This document shows positions 35,867 through 45,743 of a stretch of 64,000 bases of DNA, piece after piece (the stretch's first letter is position 1; each line of letters begins with the position of its first letter). The notes beneath the pieces were generated by a model. It was not told the origin of the DNA. It did no database searches and worked only from the letters and a program-made list of their open reading frames with translations. The stretch spans positions 1-64,000 of the IMG/VR virus record IMGVR_UViG_3300043571_000279. One strand, 5' to 3'. Origin of the DNA: a virus. The position numbers and the translations under genes were made by a program.

Positions 35867-36802
35867 TTACTTACCGATAGCAATATAATAAACGTTTGTT
35901 GCAGTAGCATTAGAAGTTCTTACTGTTGCACCGCTTACTGTTCTTGCTGTAAAATAAACGTAATCTGCAGTATTACCTGTAGCAGTAATTGAAAATACTG
36001 CAGTACTAAAAACGTCTGCAAAAGATATAGAACCAGTGCTAGTGTTAGACAACACCCATCCCCAAGTCATCTTTAGACCGTTTGGAAGAAAAGTGTAACC
36101 ATTAGCAGCGGCTGTATGCGAACCTAATGTAAATCCAGTGTTTGATACTACATTAGCTGCCGGCAGAGTGGCCATAGTTGTATTAATAGTAACATTAGCA
36201 CCAACGGTTATTTTACCAGGTTCAACATTAGCCTGACCAGAAGTACCGTTGGCAACACGAACAATACTATAATCCAAAAGCAAGTTTGCTGATGTATTAC
36301 CACAGGAAATAGCTTGGTTATTAATGCTAACGTTAGCACCAACAAGAATTCTATTTGGATGAATAACTATAGAACCCTGAGTGTTATTAGCAATAGAAAT
36401 ATTAGTTCCATTAGCAAATACATTTGATGTTGCGTTTCCAATAGCGATAACAGAACTGTTTACTGTTGCCCCAAAAGCTCCAGAGGTTGTATTTCCGATA
36501 CTAAGCTGCGCAGCTGTTAAATTGGCAGTATATGTATTGTTAGAAACCTGAATTGTGTATGTATTTACTACTGATTTTGAAGAATTTGTAGCATTAGCGA
36601 CCTGAACGCTTGGAGCCGCTGTTGAATTTGAAGTAAGGATAACATTTGACGTTGCATTACCAACTGTTACCCAACTAGTGACTGTAGGATTACTGAAAGC
36701 ATTAGCCAAACTTTCATTAACCTTAATCATAGCAGTTCTTAGTGGATCGCCAGTTCCATCATTAGCTGTCGTTCCAACATCAATTTCTTGATATGTACCC
36801 AT
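35867..36802 (-). CDS. Small fibre-like protein inserted between gp7 and gp8
   Basis: A 311-aa protein. The N-terminus QEIDVGTTANDGTGDPLRTAMIKVNESLANAF is a common fibre attachment pattern (D-GT-ANDGTGD-LR-A--K-N). The middle has VGNATSNV/SIGNTTSG repeats like the giant fibre. The C-terminal beta domain, from NGYTFLPNGLKMTWGWVLSNTSTG to TNVYYIAIGK, resembles tip domains that begin with G-----PNGL---WG. Probably a short fibre attached to the baseplate wedge. Confidence 0.65.
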   Translation of the reverse strand: MGTYQEIDVGTTANDGTGDPLRTAMIKVNESLANAFSNPTVTSWVTVGNATSNVILTSNSTAAPSVQVANATNSSKSVVNTYTIQVSNNTYTANLTAAQLSIGNTTSGAFGATVNSSVIAIGNATSNVFANGTNISIANNTQGSIVIHPNRILVGANVSINNQAISCGNTSANLLLDYSIVRVANGTSGQANVEPGKITVGANVTINTTMATLPAANVVSNTGFTLGSHTAAANGYTFLPNGLKMTWGWVLSNTSTGSISFADVFSTAVFSITATGNTADYVYFTARTVSGATVRTSNATATNVYYIAIGK

Positions 36803-36816
36803 AAATTTGTCCCCTT

Positions 36817-39800
36817 TTAATAAGCAATAATATCCGAAGTTACGAATCTAGAATTACTGTCTGCTGTTAGATGAACGTAAATATCCCCATTTGAGTTCAA
36901 ATCTCTATCGACAGAGATAACAATAAAATCAGATCTGTTAGTTATATTGTCAACTTTGATTGCAATATTATCAACAGAAACTGTAGGAATATCAGCATAT
37001 TCATAATAGTCATAAACATATGTATCTACTGTGAAATGATCCTCATCACAAGTAATAAAATCTCCTGAAACTAGAGTATAAAGTGTAACAGGATCAGTAT
37101 TAGCATATGATTGATCATATGCGATTTGCATAATAGAAGTATTTAGATCTTTGTATAAATACTTACCAAATAATTCAGAACCAGCAGAGTGGAAAGTTTC
37201 GTTAATTATATCTTTGTATTTAGAAAGATTTTTTGCAGCCCTGATTTCATAAGAATAATCTTGATAATAATAACTATCTTGGATGTATTTATCGGAATCC
37301 AAGAAACTTCTTGTAGAATTCCAGAATCCTTTGCCTTCTCCTATACCTTTTTTGTTGACAAGGCCAGTAACTTCCACCAGAGTATTAAATTCTACCAATT
37401 CAGAAGTCAAAAATGCATTTTTGCCATTTTTTGTTTGGACAAGTACCTGAGGAGCCTGTCTGTAACCCGATCCACCATTCAATACTGTTGCGTCAACAAT
37501 TCCGCCTGTTGTATTTGTAGTTATGAATCCTGTGGCAATAGTTCCTGGATCTCCGCCAGCGAAAACCAATTTTTCGTTGTTAGCATATCCAGTTCCGCCT
37601 TGAACAATTGTAATAGCATCTGAAACTGCATTATACAAATAAGCAGTTACTTCTTCGCCTTCAACATAACCAATACCAGAATCAAGACTAGTAACAGACT
37701 TAATAGCATTATTTCCTGAGCTAGGAATAGCTGTGATTTTTTCGTTTTCACCATTTATAGAACCATTGGCACTATACATCAATGTGTCATATTTGGCAAA
37801 ATTGGCAGGTATAGTTGTTGGAGCCATAAAATATTTTGCTTTATCTGTTGAATTATAAATTGTATTTCCATACAGATACATTTTTGTATTGCTAACAACT
37901 TCTTTAATAACTTGGAATTCAACAGTATTAGAATCTGCACTATTCGCTTGGAAACAAATTACATCGTTCGCCTCAAAAACCTCTGAGAACACTGTGCCAA
38001 AATTAGCATTTGTTATTTCGTCACTAGTAAGAGTAACAATATAATTATTTGTGTAATTGATATAGTAATAAGAATTACCTGTCAGACCGTCTAAAGCAGT
38101 ATTGCCATTAGGTACTACGTATTCAATTCTTTGTCCAAAAGTCAATTCAGAGTATTCTAATGATATACTAGAACTATTGACAAAGTTCACATAATAATAT
38201 GTATTACCAGTCAATCCGTTTAGCGGAGTATTGCTATTAGGAACTTGATAATAAACTCTATCGCCTTTTGCGAAATAGCTACTGGCTGAGCTTATTTTGA
38301 TAGTATCTGTGTTATAATCAAAACCACTAGAATTAGCATAGAAATTATAAGAAACATTATTTCTTACCAATACTATACTATGAGTTTCATTCGAGTTTGC
38401 GCCAGGAGCAGTGTTATTAATGCTAACGTTAGCAACGTTATATCCTCGGCTCAACTTTATTGGCTTAATCCAATTTCCCAACAAACTGAAGCCATTACCG
38501 TTCGCATAAAATGCAAACTGTGTTCCTGTTTCGTCTTCTATATAATGTGTTTCTGCTGGGTTATCAGCTTCACGAACAACTGCAAGGATATCCACATTTG
38601 CGCCAAGAACAGGAGTTGATCCAGTAACATAATAAGCAAACCCAACATCAAAAACTGCACCACTACCGCTTGAATTACCACCAATAGAATTTGAAACCAC
38701 AATGGTAGGGTTCAAATTAATAAAATTAGTTCCTGGATTAGTAACTACAAATGATAGATTTCCACCAGTGCTATTAGTAGATAATGATAAGGTAGCATTA
38801 GTTCCAAGAGCATTGGCAGTCAAAGCAATAGATGTAGTGTTTACGAAATTAATCCAGTAATAATTATTACCTGTAAGCCCTCTCAAAGCAGTATTATTGG
38901 TAGGAACTTGGTAATAAACCTTATCGCCTTTTGCAAAATAATCGTCTGCTTGATAAATATAAATTACATCAGAGGTATTACTAAATCCTTGAGAATTTGC
39001 ATAAAATTGATAAATTGCGCCGTTGCTTACTAAAACAATATCATGAAGCTCTGCAGGATCAGTAGTTCCTCTTGCATCTCTAATATTAACATTAGATCTT
39101 AAATTTACTACAGTGATAATATCTGTATTGTTATAATTTGTAGCAATACCAGTATAAATTAATTCTCTGACTTCCAGAGCGTCTGCAGAATATGTGACTT
39201 TTCCTGGCAATTCATTAGATGTAATTACTGATCTTGTAAATGTAGTAGCTGGTTTAGTATAATTGTTACCAATTTTAATATTTCTAAGATTTAGAATTCT
39301 ACCAAAAGTACCACCTTTATAAGTCAAAACGTCATTTAATGTTGAATTGATATTACCAATTAGGTTTTTATCAAACCCAAAAGTTGCATCGTTTAGATAA
39401 ACTCTTTTATAGTTGTATATTATATCATCATTATATAATACATATCTTTTAGAATAAAGGTTACGAATATTGAATCCGCCGCCTGTACCTGTTTTATCAT
39501 ATGTGTCATTATAGAGAAATGTGAGAGAATTAGCTGTAAAACCAAATCCGCTACTCTGAACTCTAATTGTCAAAGCACCAATTTGTTTGAATACTTCTGC
39601 TACTCTTATTAGACCTTCTTTACCATAAGAAATAATATCGTCGGTAATGGGATCTCTATAAACAAGTTTTAGAACGTCGCCAACATTAAAATCCTGACCG
39701 CCAATAGTAACGTCAAGATTATACATAGAACCAAGAACTACTGGAGCTTGATAATTTATTTCACTGTTAGCAAAAAAGTCATAACGAATTATCTTTTCGC

Positions 39801-40392
39801 CGATGATAAATTCGCCGCCGTTTGGAAGAACATTAGTAATGTAAACAAGATTTACAATATCGTTGTTATATCTTTGTTGAACATAATTTTCAACAACAGC
39901 AAAAGTATTAGAAGAAGTGCCAACAATAGTTTTACCAACCCAATCTTTCATTACATCATTATCAGTAATTTCTAGATATTGGGGCTTATACCAATTACCA
40001 TCAGACACTCTCATAACATCAGTGCCTGGAAGGTAAATGTCTACATCTTCGTCATAAATTAATCTGAAAAGAAGCTTATAACAGTATATTGACCCTTTAG
40101 ATCTGTAAACGTCAAGAATATGCTTTAGTAGAAATCTTTTGTTTGAAATGATATCAAACGGAATACCATACAGATACTTTTTCTGAAAGTGCTGTAAAAA
40201 GTCTTCAGTAGTATTATCGATATCTCTATTGTCGAATAAGCTTCTGGCTTCGCCAATAGGGTTGCCTTCGCTTTCCATCCATTCGTAATATGCCTTCATA
40301 AACAATATGAAGGTTGGTCCATCTTCCTGATAAAATTGCGGGAATTGGTTCTCTACGAAATTAGAGATATATTTTTCTACTGAAAATTCCAT
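36817..40392 (-). CDS. Large baseplate wedge protein (gp7-like)
   Basis: An 1191-aa protein directly downstream of gp6. The N-terminus YISNFVENQFPQFYQEDGPTFILFMKAYYEWMES, followed by LLKHILDVYRSKGSIYCYKLLFRLIYDEDVDIYLPGTDVMRVSDGNW, is a well-recognisable wedge/structural signature of T4-like phages. The body contains repeated beta modules (ETHSIVLVRNNVSYNFYANSSGFDYNTDTIKI... and GDRVYYQVPNSNTPLNGLTGNTYYYVNFVNSSSI), each present two or three times. Assignment to gp7 rests on gene order (25-6-7-8), size (T4 gp7 1032 aa) and N-terminal pattern. Confidence 0.65.
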   Translation of the reverse strand: MEFSVEKYISNFVENQFPQFYQEDGPTFILFMKAYYEWMESEGNPIGEARSLFDNRDIDNTTEDFLQHFQKKYLYGIPFDIISNKRFLLKHILDVYRSKGSIYCYKLLFRLIYDEDVDIYLPGTDVMRVSDGNWYKPQYLEITDNDVMKDWVGKTIVGTSSNTFAVVENYVQQRYNNDIVNLVYITNVLPNGGEFIIGEKIIRYDFFANSEINYQAPVVLGSMYNLDVTIGGQDFNVGDVLKLVYRDPITDDIISYGKEGLIRVAEVFKQIGALTIRVQSSGFGFTANSLTFLYNDTYDKTGTGGGFNIRNLYSKRYVLYNDDIIYNYKRVYLNDATFGFDKNLIGNINSTLNDVLTYKGGTFGRILNLRNIKIGNNYTKPATTFTRSVITSNELPGKVTYSADALEVRELIYTGIATNYNNTDIITVVNLRSNVNIRDARGTTDPAELHDIVLVSNGAIYQFYANSQGFSNTSDVIYIYQADDYFAKGDKVYYQVPTNNTALRGLTGNNYYWINFVNTTSIALTANALGTNATLSLSTNSTGGNLSFVVTNPGTNFINLNPTIVVSNSIGGNSSGSGAVFDVGFAYYVTGSTPVLGANVDILAVVREADNPAETHYIEDETGTQFAFYANGNGFSLLGNWIKPIKLSRGYNVANVSINNTAPGANSNETHSIVLVRNNVSYNFYANSSGFDYNTDTIKISSASSYFAKGDRVYYQVPNSNTPLNGLTGNTYYYVNFVNSSSISLEYSELTFGQRIEYVVPNGNTALDGLTGNSYYYINYTNNYIVTLTSDEITNANFGTVFSEVFEANDVICFQANSADSNTVEFQVIKEVVSNTKMYLYGNTIYNSTDKAKYFMAPTTIPANFAKYDTLMYSANGSINGENEKITAIPSSGNNAIKSVTSLDSGIGYVEGEEVTAYLYNAVSDAITIVQGGTGYANNEKLVFAGGDPGTIATGFITTNTTGGIVDATVLNGGSGYRQAPQVLVQTKNGKNAFLTSELVEFNTLVEVTGLVNKKGIGEGKGFWNSTRSFLDSDKYIQDSYYYQDYSYEIRAAKNLSKYKDIINETFHSAGSELFGKYLYKDLNTSIMQIAYDQSYANTDPVTLYTLVSGDFITCDEDHFTVDTYVYDYYEYADIPTVSVDNIAIKVDNITNRSDFIVISVDRDLNSNGDIYVHLTADSNSRFVTSDIIAY

Positions 40393-42290
40393 TATTCTTT
40401 AGCTTCGATTATGGTTATAGATACATCTTCAGGTACTATTTTAATAATATTATTTAAGCCAGCAAAAATATCTACATCTTCATTGCGAAGATAAATTGCA
40501 ATTTCACCACTGTAAGAAGAAATGGTTATATCGTTCAAAGTAAACGATCCATCACTATATTTAATTTTACCAACTTCAACAATAGGTGTGATGACTCCAT
40601 TTACTGGAGCATAAACTTTAATAATTGCTTTACCAATATCATCGCCAGTTTCTTCTGCTTGTCCATCGTCAGCAAAATATGCATCGGTATATTCAACACC
40701 ATTATATACGTATGTGAATTTTGAAGAAATTAATGAAGCATGATCGTAATGAGTTTGATAACTAGACAAATAAAGTTCAGCGTGCGGTATTAATACTCCA
40801 TTTTCATAAACTTTTTTAGTTGGAGTCTCATACATAATAACATTTTTTGTGGCTATGCTATATGTGGTAGGCCAATTTAATAAAGGAGCAATTTTTTTAA
40901 TTAATCTCAAATGTGTTTGGTTACTTACCACACTAGTGTCAGAATCATCAATTTCTGTAGCTAATCGACTGAATCTTAAATCTTTATTAAATAATTCCAA
41001 GTGATCTGAACTATATTGAAGTATAGAGTTCAAAACTTCTGTATTAATTTCAGAAACAGATTTACTTGTAGTATATATGTTATATTGAACGACTGTATCA
41101 AGCTTGACATATATGTATTCTGGGTCAGTTAAATCTAATCTGTTAGGAAGAGCAACATATCTTAAAAGGAAGTTAATGATTCTATTTTTCAAATAGTCAG
41201 GAGCAATAGTTCCAATAACTGGCTTTAAACAAACAATAACTCTACCATATCTTTTAGGTTCAACTTCTTGACCACCAAATATGGCAACGTCTTGAATTTC
41301 TCCGCCGAAATTGTTTTTAACAAGAGCAGCATAATCGTCTGAAGAAACTGCTCTTTGCTGAGTAGCAAAATATCTTGGAGCGGCGAATCTTACCGATTCG
41401 ATTGATTCTTGTGCAGAACCACCAACAGAGGGAGAAACTGTTGTGATAGAAGAGGGTGAAGCGACACCGTTATTAAATGGTCCAATATCGTCATCTAGTG
41501 TAAATTCTTCAACGCCGTTACCAAGATAACCATTGGTAACAATATATTTTACAAGAATGGTAGACCCATTCTTAGGCTTTCTACCAAAATAACCGTCACC
41601 AAAAACAACTTCATATTTGTTGCTATCAGAACCTTGAACGAAAAACACTTCTGATTTATTGTCAAGTTCAAATAAGGTTTCAGAACGTGTAAATTCTGTG
41701 TTTGTAGAACCGTTATCTTCAACTACATATACTTCTAAACTTGTAGTGTCAATATTTTGATTAGAAAGAACAAATAATTGATTTTCAATATCATAATTCA
41801 TTACAAATGAATCTTGGAAATATATACCTTCGTTAATTTGAAGGTTATCTATTGTAAATATATTATTAGTTGAGGTGACTGTAATTCTAGAGTCTGTTAC
41901 GAAATTGAATGAACCATTGGAGTTTGACCCTGAGAATCTAGTGCCCTTTGGAATGGTAAGATTTCCCAAAATACCAGTTGTTTCAACTGTGAATGAAACA
42001 TTAGCAACAGAACAATGGGCGCTTCTTGGGGTATAATTTAACTCTTTTGAATGAGACACAATCGAATCGTATTTCTGAGCTGAATCAAGAAACATCTCAG
42101 AAGCAACCATATTGAGATAAAACGAATTCAAATATGAATTATATGCCATAACGTCTAATAGAACGTTAATATTTGAGCCGTCGTAGTTGTAATCTTTGAG
42201 AACAGACTGAGTTTTTAGGAACTCTTTGAAATTCTCTTTAAGAGTATCAAAATCTAAAGAACTAAGTGTTAGTGAGCTATTTGCTGCCAT
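40392..42290 (-). CDS. 6: Baseplate wedge protein gp6
   Basis: Gp6 forms the ring that holds the wedges together around the hub. The protein has 632 residues, near T4 gp6 (660). Family features: SLDFDTLKENFKEFLKTQSVLKDYNYDGSNINVLLDVMAYNSYLNSFYLNMVASEMFLDSAQ, KELNYTPRSAHCSVANVSF, and ESVRFAAPRYFATQQRAVSSDDYAALVKNNF, the J-like wedge motif. It begins one base after the gp25 stop and abuts the wedge gene downstream. Confidence 0.95.
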   Translation of the reverse strand: MAANSSLTLSSLDFDTLKENFKEFLKTQSVLKDYNYDGSNINVLLDVMAYNSYLNSFYLNMVASEMFLDSAQKYDSIVSHSKELNYTPRSAHCSVANVSFTVETTGILGNLTIPKGTRFSGSNSNGSFNFVTDSRITVTSTNNIFTIDNLQINEGIYFQDSFVMNYDIENQLFVLSNQNIDTTSLEVYVVEDNGSTNTEFTRSETLFELDNKSEVFFVQGSDSNKYEVVFGDGYFGRKPKNGSTILVKYIVTNGYLGNGVEEFTLDDDIGPFNNGVASPSSITTVSPSVGGSAQESIESVRFAAPRYFATQQRAVSSDDYAALVKNNFGGEIQDVAIFGGQEVEPKRYGRVIVCLKPVIGTIAPDYLKNRIINFLLRYVALPNRLDLTDPEYIYVKLDTVVQYNIYTTSKSVSEINTEVLNSILQYSSDHLELFNKDLRFSRLATEIDDSDTSVVSNQTHLRLIKKIAPLLNWPTTYSIATKNVIMYETPTKKVYENGVLIPHAELYLSSYQTHYDHASLISSKFTYVYNGVEYTDAYFADDGQAEETGDDIGKAIIKVYAPVNGVITPIVEVGKIKYSDGSFTLNDITISSYSGEIAIYLRNEDVDIFAGLNNIIKIVPEDVSITIIEAKE

Positions 42291-42716
42291 TTATCGGACT
42301 CGTTTCAATAGGACAGTAAGAGTAATAGGTTCTGGATTATTTATTAAAGTATAATAGATACTTATTTCTAAAGAGTTTTCGTTTGGCTGAATTTTAACTT
42401 CAACACCCAAAAGGTTTGCTCTTGGTTCATTGTTCTCTATAGTATTTTTTATAAAAAGTTCCAGAAGAGAAATATCTTCAGGATACTGATTCTCAAAAAG
42501 CATAGAATACACATCTGAGCCTACCATTGGCTGAAAAGGTCTCTCGCCAAGATTTGTTTTTATAAGATTTTTTAACGATTGATTGACTGCTTGCTCGTTA
42601 GTAACTCTACCAAGTTGATTACCAAATGGAGTGATGTCAAAACCTGTCAAAAAATCCGAAAAATATTCTTTTTGTTTTGATGTGCCTGTTAAAGCGTCTG
42701 CTCTTGTTGTTGCCAT
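42291..42716 (-). CDS. 25: Baseplate wedge protein gp25
   Basis: Gp25 is the small conserved wedge core component with a lysozyme-related fold (GPW/gp25 family). It has 141 aa. FSDFLTGFDITPFGNQLGRVTNEQAVNQSLKNLIKTNLGERPFQPMVGSDVYSMLFE is the family signature (RPF-P--G), followed by NNEPRANLLGVEVK. The gene lies between PAAR and gp6, its usual partner in contractile systems. Confidence 0.95.
   Translation of the reverse strand: MATTRADALTGTSKQKEYFSDFLTGFDITPFGNQLGRVTNEQAVNQSLKNLIKTNLGERPFQPMVGSDVYSMLFENQYPEDISLLELFIKNTIENNEPRANLLGVEVKIQPNENSLEISIYYTLINNPEPITLTVLLKRVR
42338..42345 (-). promoter_or_regulatory. Possible late promoter variant (AATAAATA) for gp6
   Basis: AATAAATA on the minus strand, 48 bp before the gp6 ATG inside gp25. 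Weak evidence, since the variant also occurs by chance in AT-rich DNA. Confidence 0.3.
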
Positions 42717-43004
42717 TTATCCTACTTCTACTAAACTGCTTCCAGAAGAAGCTTTGGGATTACAATGTTCTCCGCCAGCTGTTGGACATAAATTGTCCTG
42801 ATTAGCACTATCATTAACCACTATTATTTTTTTACCAGCAATTGTAATATACGATTTAGAAGCTATTAAACCGCCAGCACCATGTGTATTTTGATCGTTT
42901 TCAACAGCCCATAATTTTCCTTCGATGGTAACAAAATTCTGACCACTAACAACTGTAGTAGCTCCACAAGATCTTTGATCGCTGTGTCTATGTGCTTGGC
43001 TCAT
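42717..43004 (-). CDS. 5.4: PAAR-domain spike tip protein (T4 gp5.4)
   Basis: A 95-aa PAAR-repeat protein that sharpens the tip of the gp5 membrane-piercing spike. Visible: HRHSDQRSCGATTVVSGQNFVTIEGKLWAVENDQNTHGAGGLIA, with the Cys/His residues that bind the tip metal ion (including H5/H7-type N-terminal His, DNLCP and GGEHCNP). It is followed immediately by gp25 and preceded by the beta-helix protein it would cap. Confidence 0.92.
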   Translation of the reverse strand: MSQAHRHSDQRSCGATTVVSGQNFVTIEGKLWAVENDQNTHGAGGLIASKSYITIAGKKIIVVNDSANQDNLCPTAGGEHCNPKASSGSSLVEVG

Positions 43005-43011
43005 TTACTAT

Positions 43012-43836
43012 TTAACCTTGTTCAAATTTAATCTGGGAAGATTTAATAGTAATCGAACCGCTTTCTATCACTATACTGGAACCACCAACTTTTAATGTAA
43101 TTTTTGATTGTGATTCGACAGTAATATCAGATTGTGCTTTTCCTATAATCTTAGCTGCAGAATTAATAGTAGCATCAGATCCTGTTTGGATCATCATGGT
43201 ACTACCAGTTTCTATTTTGCCCTTTTGTTTTATGTGAATATCATGGTTAGAACCTGCATATAAAGAAACGTCTTTCTGAAATACTTCGATTTTGTTTTTC
43301 TCACCCATAGAAACATATTCGCCTTCAGTTGCCATAAAGCGATCTTTTTTACATCTATCTCTAAGAGTTCCAGAGCTTACTTTACAAGTTACGGAATCAG
43401 AGGCTTTCTGGGTCGACTTATATTGTGCGCCTCCAGACATTTTGATTTCTTCTTTTTGTGTACCTCTGTAATATTTTCCACCAGTTGCTTGACCAAAATC
43501 TTTTCCGTATTCAATTCTACCAGTTTTTTCACCATTATGATCGTAATGACCATCAACTTGACTAGCATGCCCGCCAGCAGTATATCCTCTATATTCACCA
43601 GATTTTAGATTTGTGTGTATTTCTTTTTTATCAGAATCGTGCTGTGTGGTATGATAGCTTCCACTAGGCAATAATTCTTCAGAATAAGATTTTTCGTTTT
43701 CGTCAGGATAACGATATTTGAAATGATGACCACCTAATGCATCCCATTCTCCGTGAATGTATCCATATTTTGGAACAATATCGCCCTCATCAACTCCGGA
43801 CTTTGGTAATTTTTTATTGTCTTTATCATTAGCCAT
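43012..43836 (-). CDS. Central spike beta-helix protein (gp5 C-terminal part)
   Basis: A 274-aa protein equivalent to the C-terminal needle of T4 gp5. The C-terminal 130 residues are a regular short-repeat triple-beta-helix sequence of the VgrG/gp5 type (KNKIEVFQKDVSLYAGSNHDIHIKQKGKIETGSTMMIQTGSDATINSAAKIIGKAQSDITVESQSKITLKVGGSSIVIESG). The N-terminal half has GYTAGGHASQVDGHYDHNG-like Gly/His-rich turns. It lacks both the OB domain (separate gene 45330-45743) and any lysozyme domain. It is followed by the PAAR tip gene. Confidence 0.8.
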   Translation of the reverse strand: MANDKDNKKLPKSGVDEGDIVPKYGYIHGEWDALGGHHFKYRYPDENEKSYSEELLPSGSYHTTQHDSDKKEIHTNLKSGEYRGYTAGGHASQVDGHYDHNGEKTGRIEYGKDFGQATGGKYYRGTQKEEIKMSGGAQYKSTQKASDSVTCKVSSGTLRDRCKKDRFMATEGEYVSMGEKNKIEVFQKDVSLYAGSNHDIHIKQKGKIETGSTMMIQTGSDATINSAAKIIGKAQSDITVESQSKITLKVGGSSIVIESGSITIKSSQIKFEQG

Positions 43837-45330
43837 TTACGATATTCCCAATAATTTTAACATTGTTTCAATATTTGTCAATCCTGTTTCTGAAATATTT
43901 CCTCCGGAATAACTGCCACCGCCAGAAGCTTGTGGGAATCCTGAACCAGCCCCACCGCCACCGCCATTGGAACCGCCACCAAAACCACCGAAACTGCCTA
44001 ACAGACTTCCACCACCAAGATTTCCTAGGATACCACCAATACCTCCTCCACCAATTCCAAACCCTCCCATGATATTCGATAAGCCTCCCATGTTTCCAAG
44101 AGATCCTAAAGCTCCGCCCAAACCACCGCCCATTGCCATATTTCCTAGTTCAAAGAGCTGATTGTTGAACGACATATCTTTTGTATACTGTTGCAAAGCT
44201 TTATTAATCTCGCCTTGGTTCAATACAGATTTTGGTAATTGTTCAGATTGTAACATTTGCAATAATTGCTGTAATTGGCCACCCATCATACCAGCCATAT
44301 TATTTCCTCCGTTGTTGCCGGAGTTACCACCAGAATTATTTCCCATGTTGTTGTTTAATGTATCTTGCTCTATTAAGTTTGATCTTTTTATCAACAATTC
44401 ATTAAATATTGCAATTGTCAAAATAGGTTGCGGTCCAATTTCCAAATTAGGTTGTGGTGTTTGTAATTTCACATATTGATCTAGATCTTCTGCCAATCCC
44501 AATTCTGAATTTGAGTATATTTCTTGACTTGATGAAGAAAAGTGATAAGAATTTTCTTCCTTTTTTGTCCAAACCTTATCCGTAGAAGCTGGAGATCTCC
44601 ATTCATAGTATCCAGGATACGGGTCTGTTGCTAAAGTGTAGTATTGTTTTTGGTAAAAATCAGGAACAGCAGCTGGATCTACCAAAGGATCGGGCACATC
44701 AACTCCAAATACAACTGTTTCGTATACTGACACAGGAATATCTTCTGGTCCATAATATAGACAAACTTTTATCAAGTTTGCCATAGCATTCTCAACAATT
44801 TTTCTATATCTAATATCAACTAGATTTATTCTGTTTTCTGAGAGTAACTCAACAAAAACTTGTATTACTCTTTCAAATCCATATTTTCTAACCAAAATAG
44901 CCAAAGCACCAGTAAAAGAATCTTCTAATACTGAAGAAATACCAGAAGGTAATACTGGTATTTGATTTAAACCAGTTTGCCCACCAGCACCACCACCTCC
45001 AAAACCACTACCCATAGACAATATACTAGTCATTTGCATCAATTGTTGATACATTTGTGGTATGACTTGTGCTTTACCTTGAGGATCAATTTGTTTTACT
45101 AATTGCGGTAAATCTGTGATACCTTTATCACCAGAAGCAGTTGTTGGTTTGTCTGCATTAGGAGCAAATTTATCTCTGACATCAGAAAGTTCTTTTGAAT
45201 CGTCTGGCTTAACTGCTGGCGCATCAGCATATTTTACCGAAGCATCAATTTTTGGTTTTTTACCACCAATAGTTTGATTGTTCGGACTTACTCTCTTTTT
45301 ATTTTTTTCAAAAGCTGGTTTAGGCGCCAT
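43837..45330 (-). CDS. Unrecognised Gly-rich protein between the two halves of gp5
   Basis: A 497-aa protein that takes the place that the lysozyme domain has in T4 gp5 (between OB fold and beta-helix). The N-terminus is basic and disordered (PKPAFEKNKKRVSPNNQTIGGKKPK). A helical domain at about 130-200 reads SGISSVLEDSFTGALAILVRKYGFERVIQVFVELLSENRINLVDIRYRKIVENAMANLIKVCLYYGPEDIPV. The C-terminal third (about 330-480) is low-complexity Gly/Asn/Leu. No catalytic Glu/Asp lysozyme motif is visible. Probably a hub-associated virion protein. Confidence 0.6.
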   Translation of the reverse strand: MAPKPAFEKNKKRVSPNNQTIGGKKPKIDASVKYADAPAVKPDDSKELSDVRDKFAPNADKPTTASGDKGITDLPQLVKQIDPQGKAQVIPQMYQQLMQMTSILSMGSGFGGGGAGGQTGLNQIPVLPSGISSVLEDSFTGALAILVRKYGFERVIQVFVELLSENRINLVDIRYRKIVENAMANLIKVCLYYGPEDIPVSVYETVVFGVDVPDPLVDPAAVPDFYQKQYYTLATDPYPGYYEWRSPASTDKVWTKKEENSYHFSSSSQEIYSNSELGLAEDLDQYVKLQTPQPNLEIGPQPILTIAIFNELLIKRSNLIEQDTLNNNMGNNSGGNSGNNGGNNMAGMMGGQLQQLLQMLQSEQLPKSVLNQGEINKALQQYTKDMSFNNQLFELGNMAMGGGLGGALGSLGNMGGLSNIMGGFGIGGGGIGGILGNLGGGSLLGSFGGFGGGSNGGGGGAGSGFPQASGGGSYSGGNISETGLTNIETMLKLLGIS

Positions 45331-45743
45331 TAATTACTATCCTTTTTAGTCCAAGCTGGATTATCAATGCCTGGTTTTTTAATTTTACCGCCAGAATTTT
45401 TCTTAGCATCATCAGTATTTGTTCCTACACCGCCATTACTATCTTCATGTCCTTCTGGCATATCACCTCTTGCCAATGATCCTATAACAATAGGATATTG
45501 TTTAGCATGATCTTCTTCAGAATATATAATCAAAACTCTAGAACCAACCACTAGACCTGAAGGAGATATTCCTATTCTCGACGTTGCTGGCGAAGTGACT
45601 GGATGAAGCACCATGGCCCATGGCAACTCATCATCCTTTACTTGTTGTTCGTCGTTATGTTTATTGTATATTCTAACTTTCACACGTCCTGATTTAGTAG
45701 GATCGTCTTCAAAGTTTCTGACTTCTGCTATATGAAATGTCAT
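45330..45743 (-). CDS. Spike OB-fold protein (gp5 N-terminal part)
   Basis: A 137-aa protein matching only the N-terminal OB domain of gp5/VgrG: FHIAEVRNFEDDPTKSGRVKVRIYNKHNDEQQVKDDELPWAMVLHPVTSPATSRIGISPSGLVVGSRVLIIY...QYPIVIGSLARG. The DE-LPWA--L-P pattern is diagnostic. The tail after residue 95 is a flexible linker (GHEDSNGGVGTNTDDAKKNSGGK). It overlaps the gp27-like hub gene by 4 bp and the Gly-rich gene by 1 bp, so these are co-translated. Confidence 0.82.
   Translation of the reverse strand: MTFHIAEVRNFEDDPTKSGRVKVRIYNKHNDEQQVKDDELPWAMVLHPVTSPATSRIGISPSGLVVGSRVLIIYSEEDHAKQYPIVIGSLARGDMPEGHEDSNGGVGTNTDDAKKNSGGKIKKPGIDNPAWTKKDSN

Noticed and set aside
37153-37160. TATAAATA on the plus strand
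   Set aside because: It lies inside a minus-strand baseplate gene with no plus-strand gene behind it; such boxes occur by chance in AT-rich DNA.
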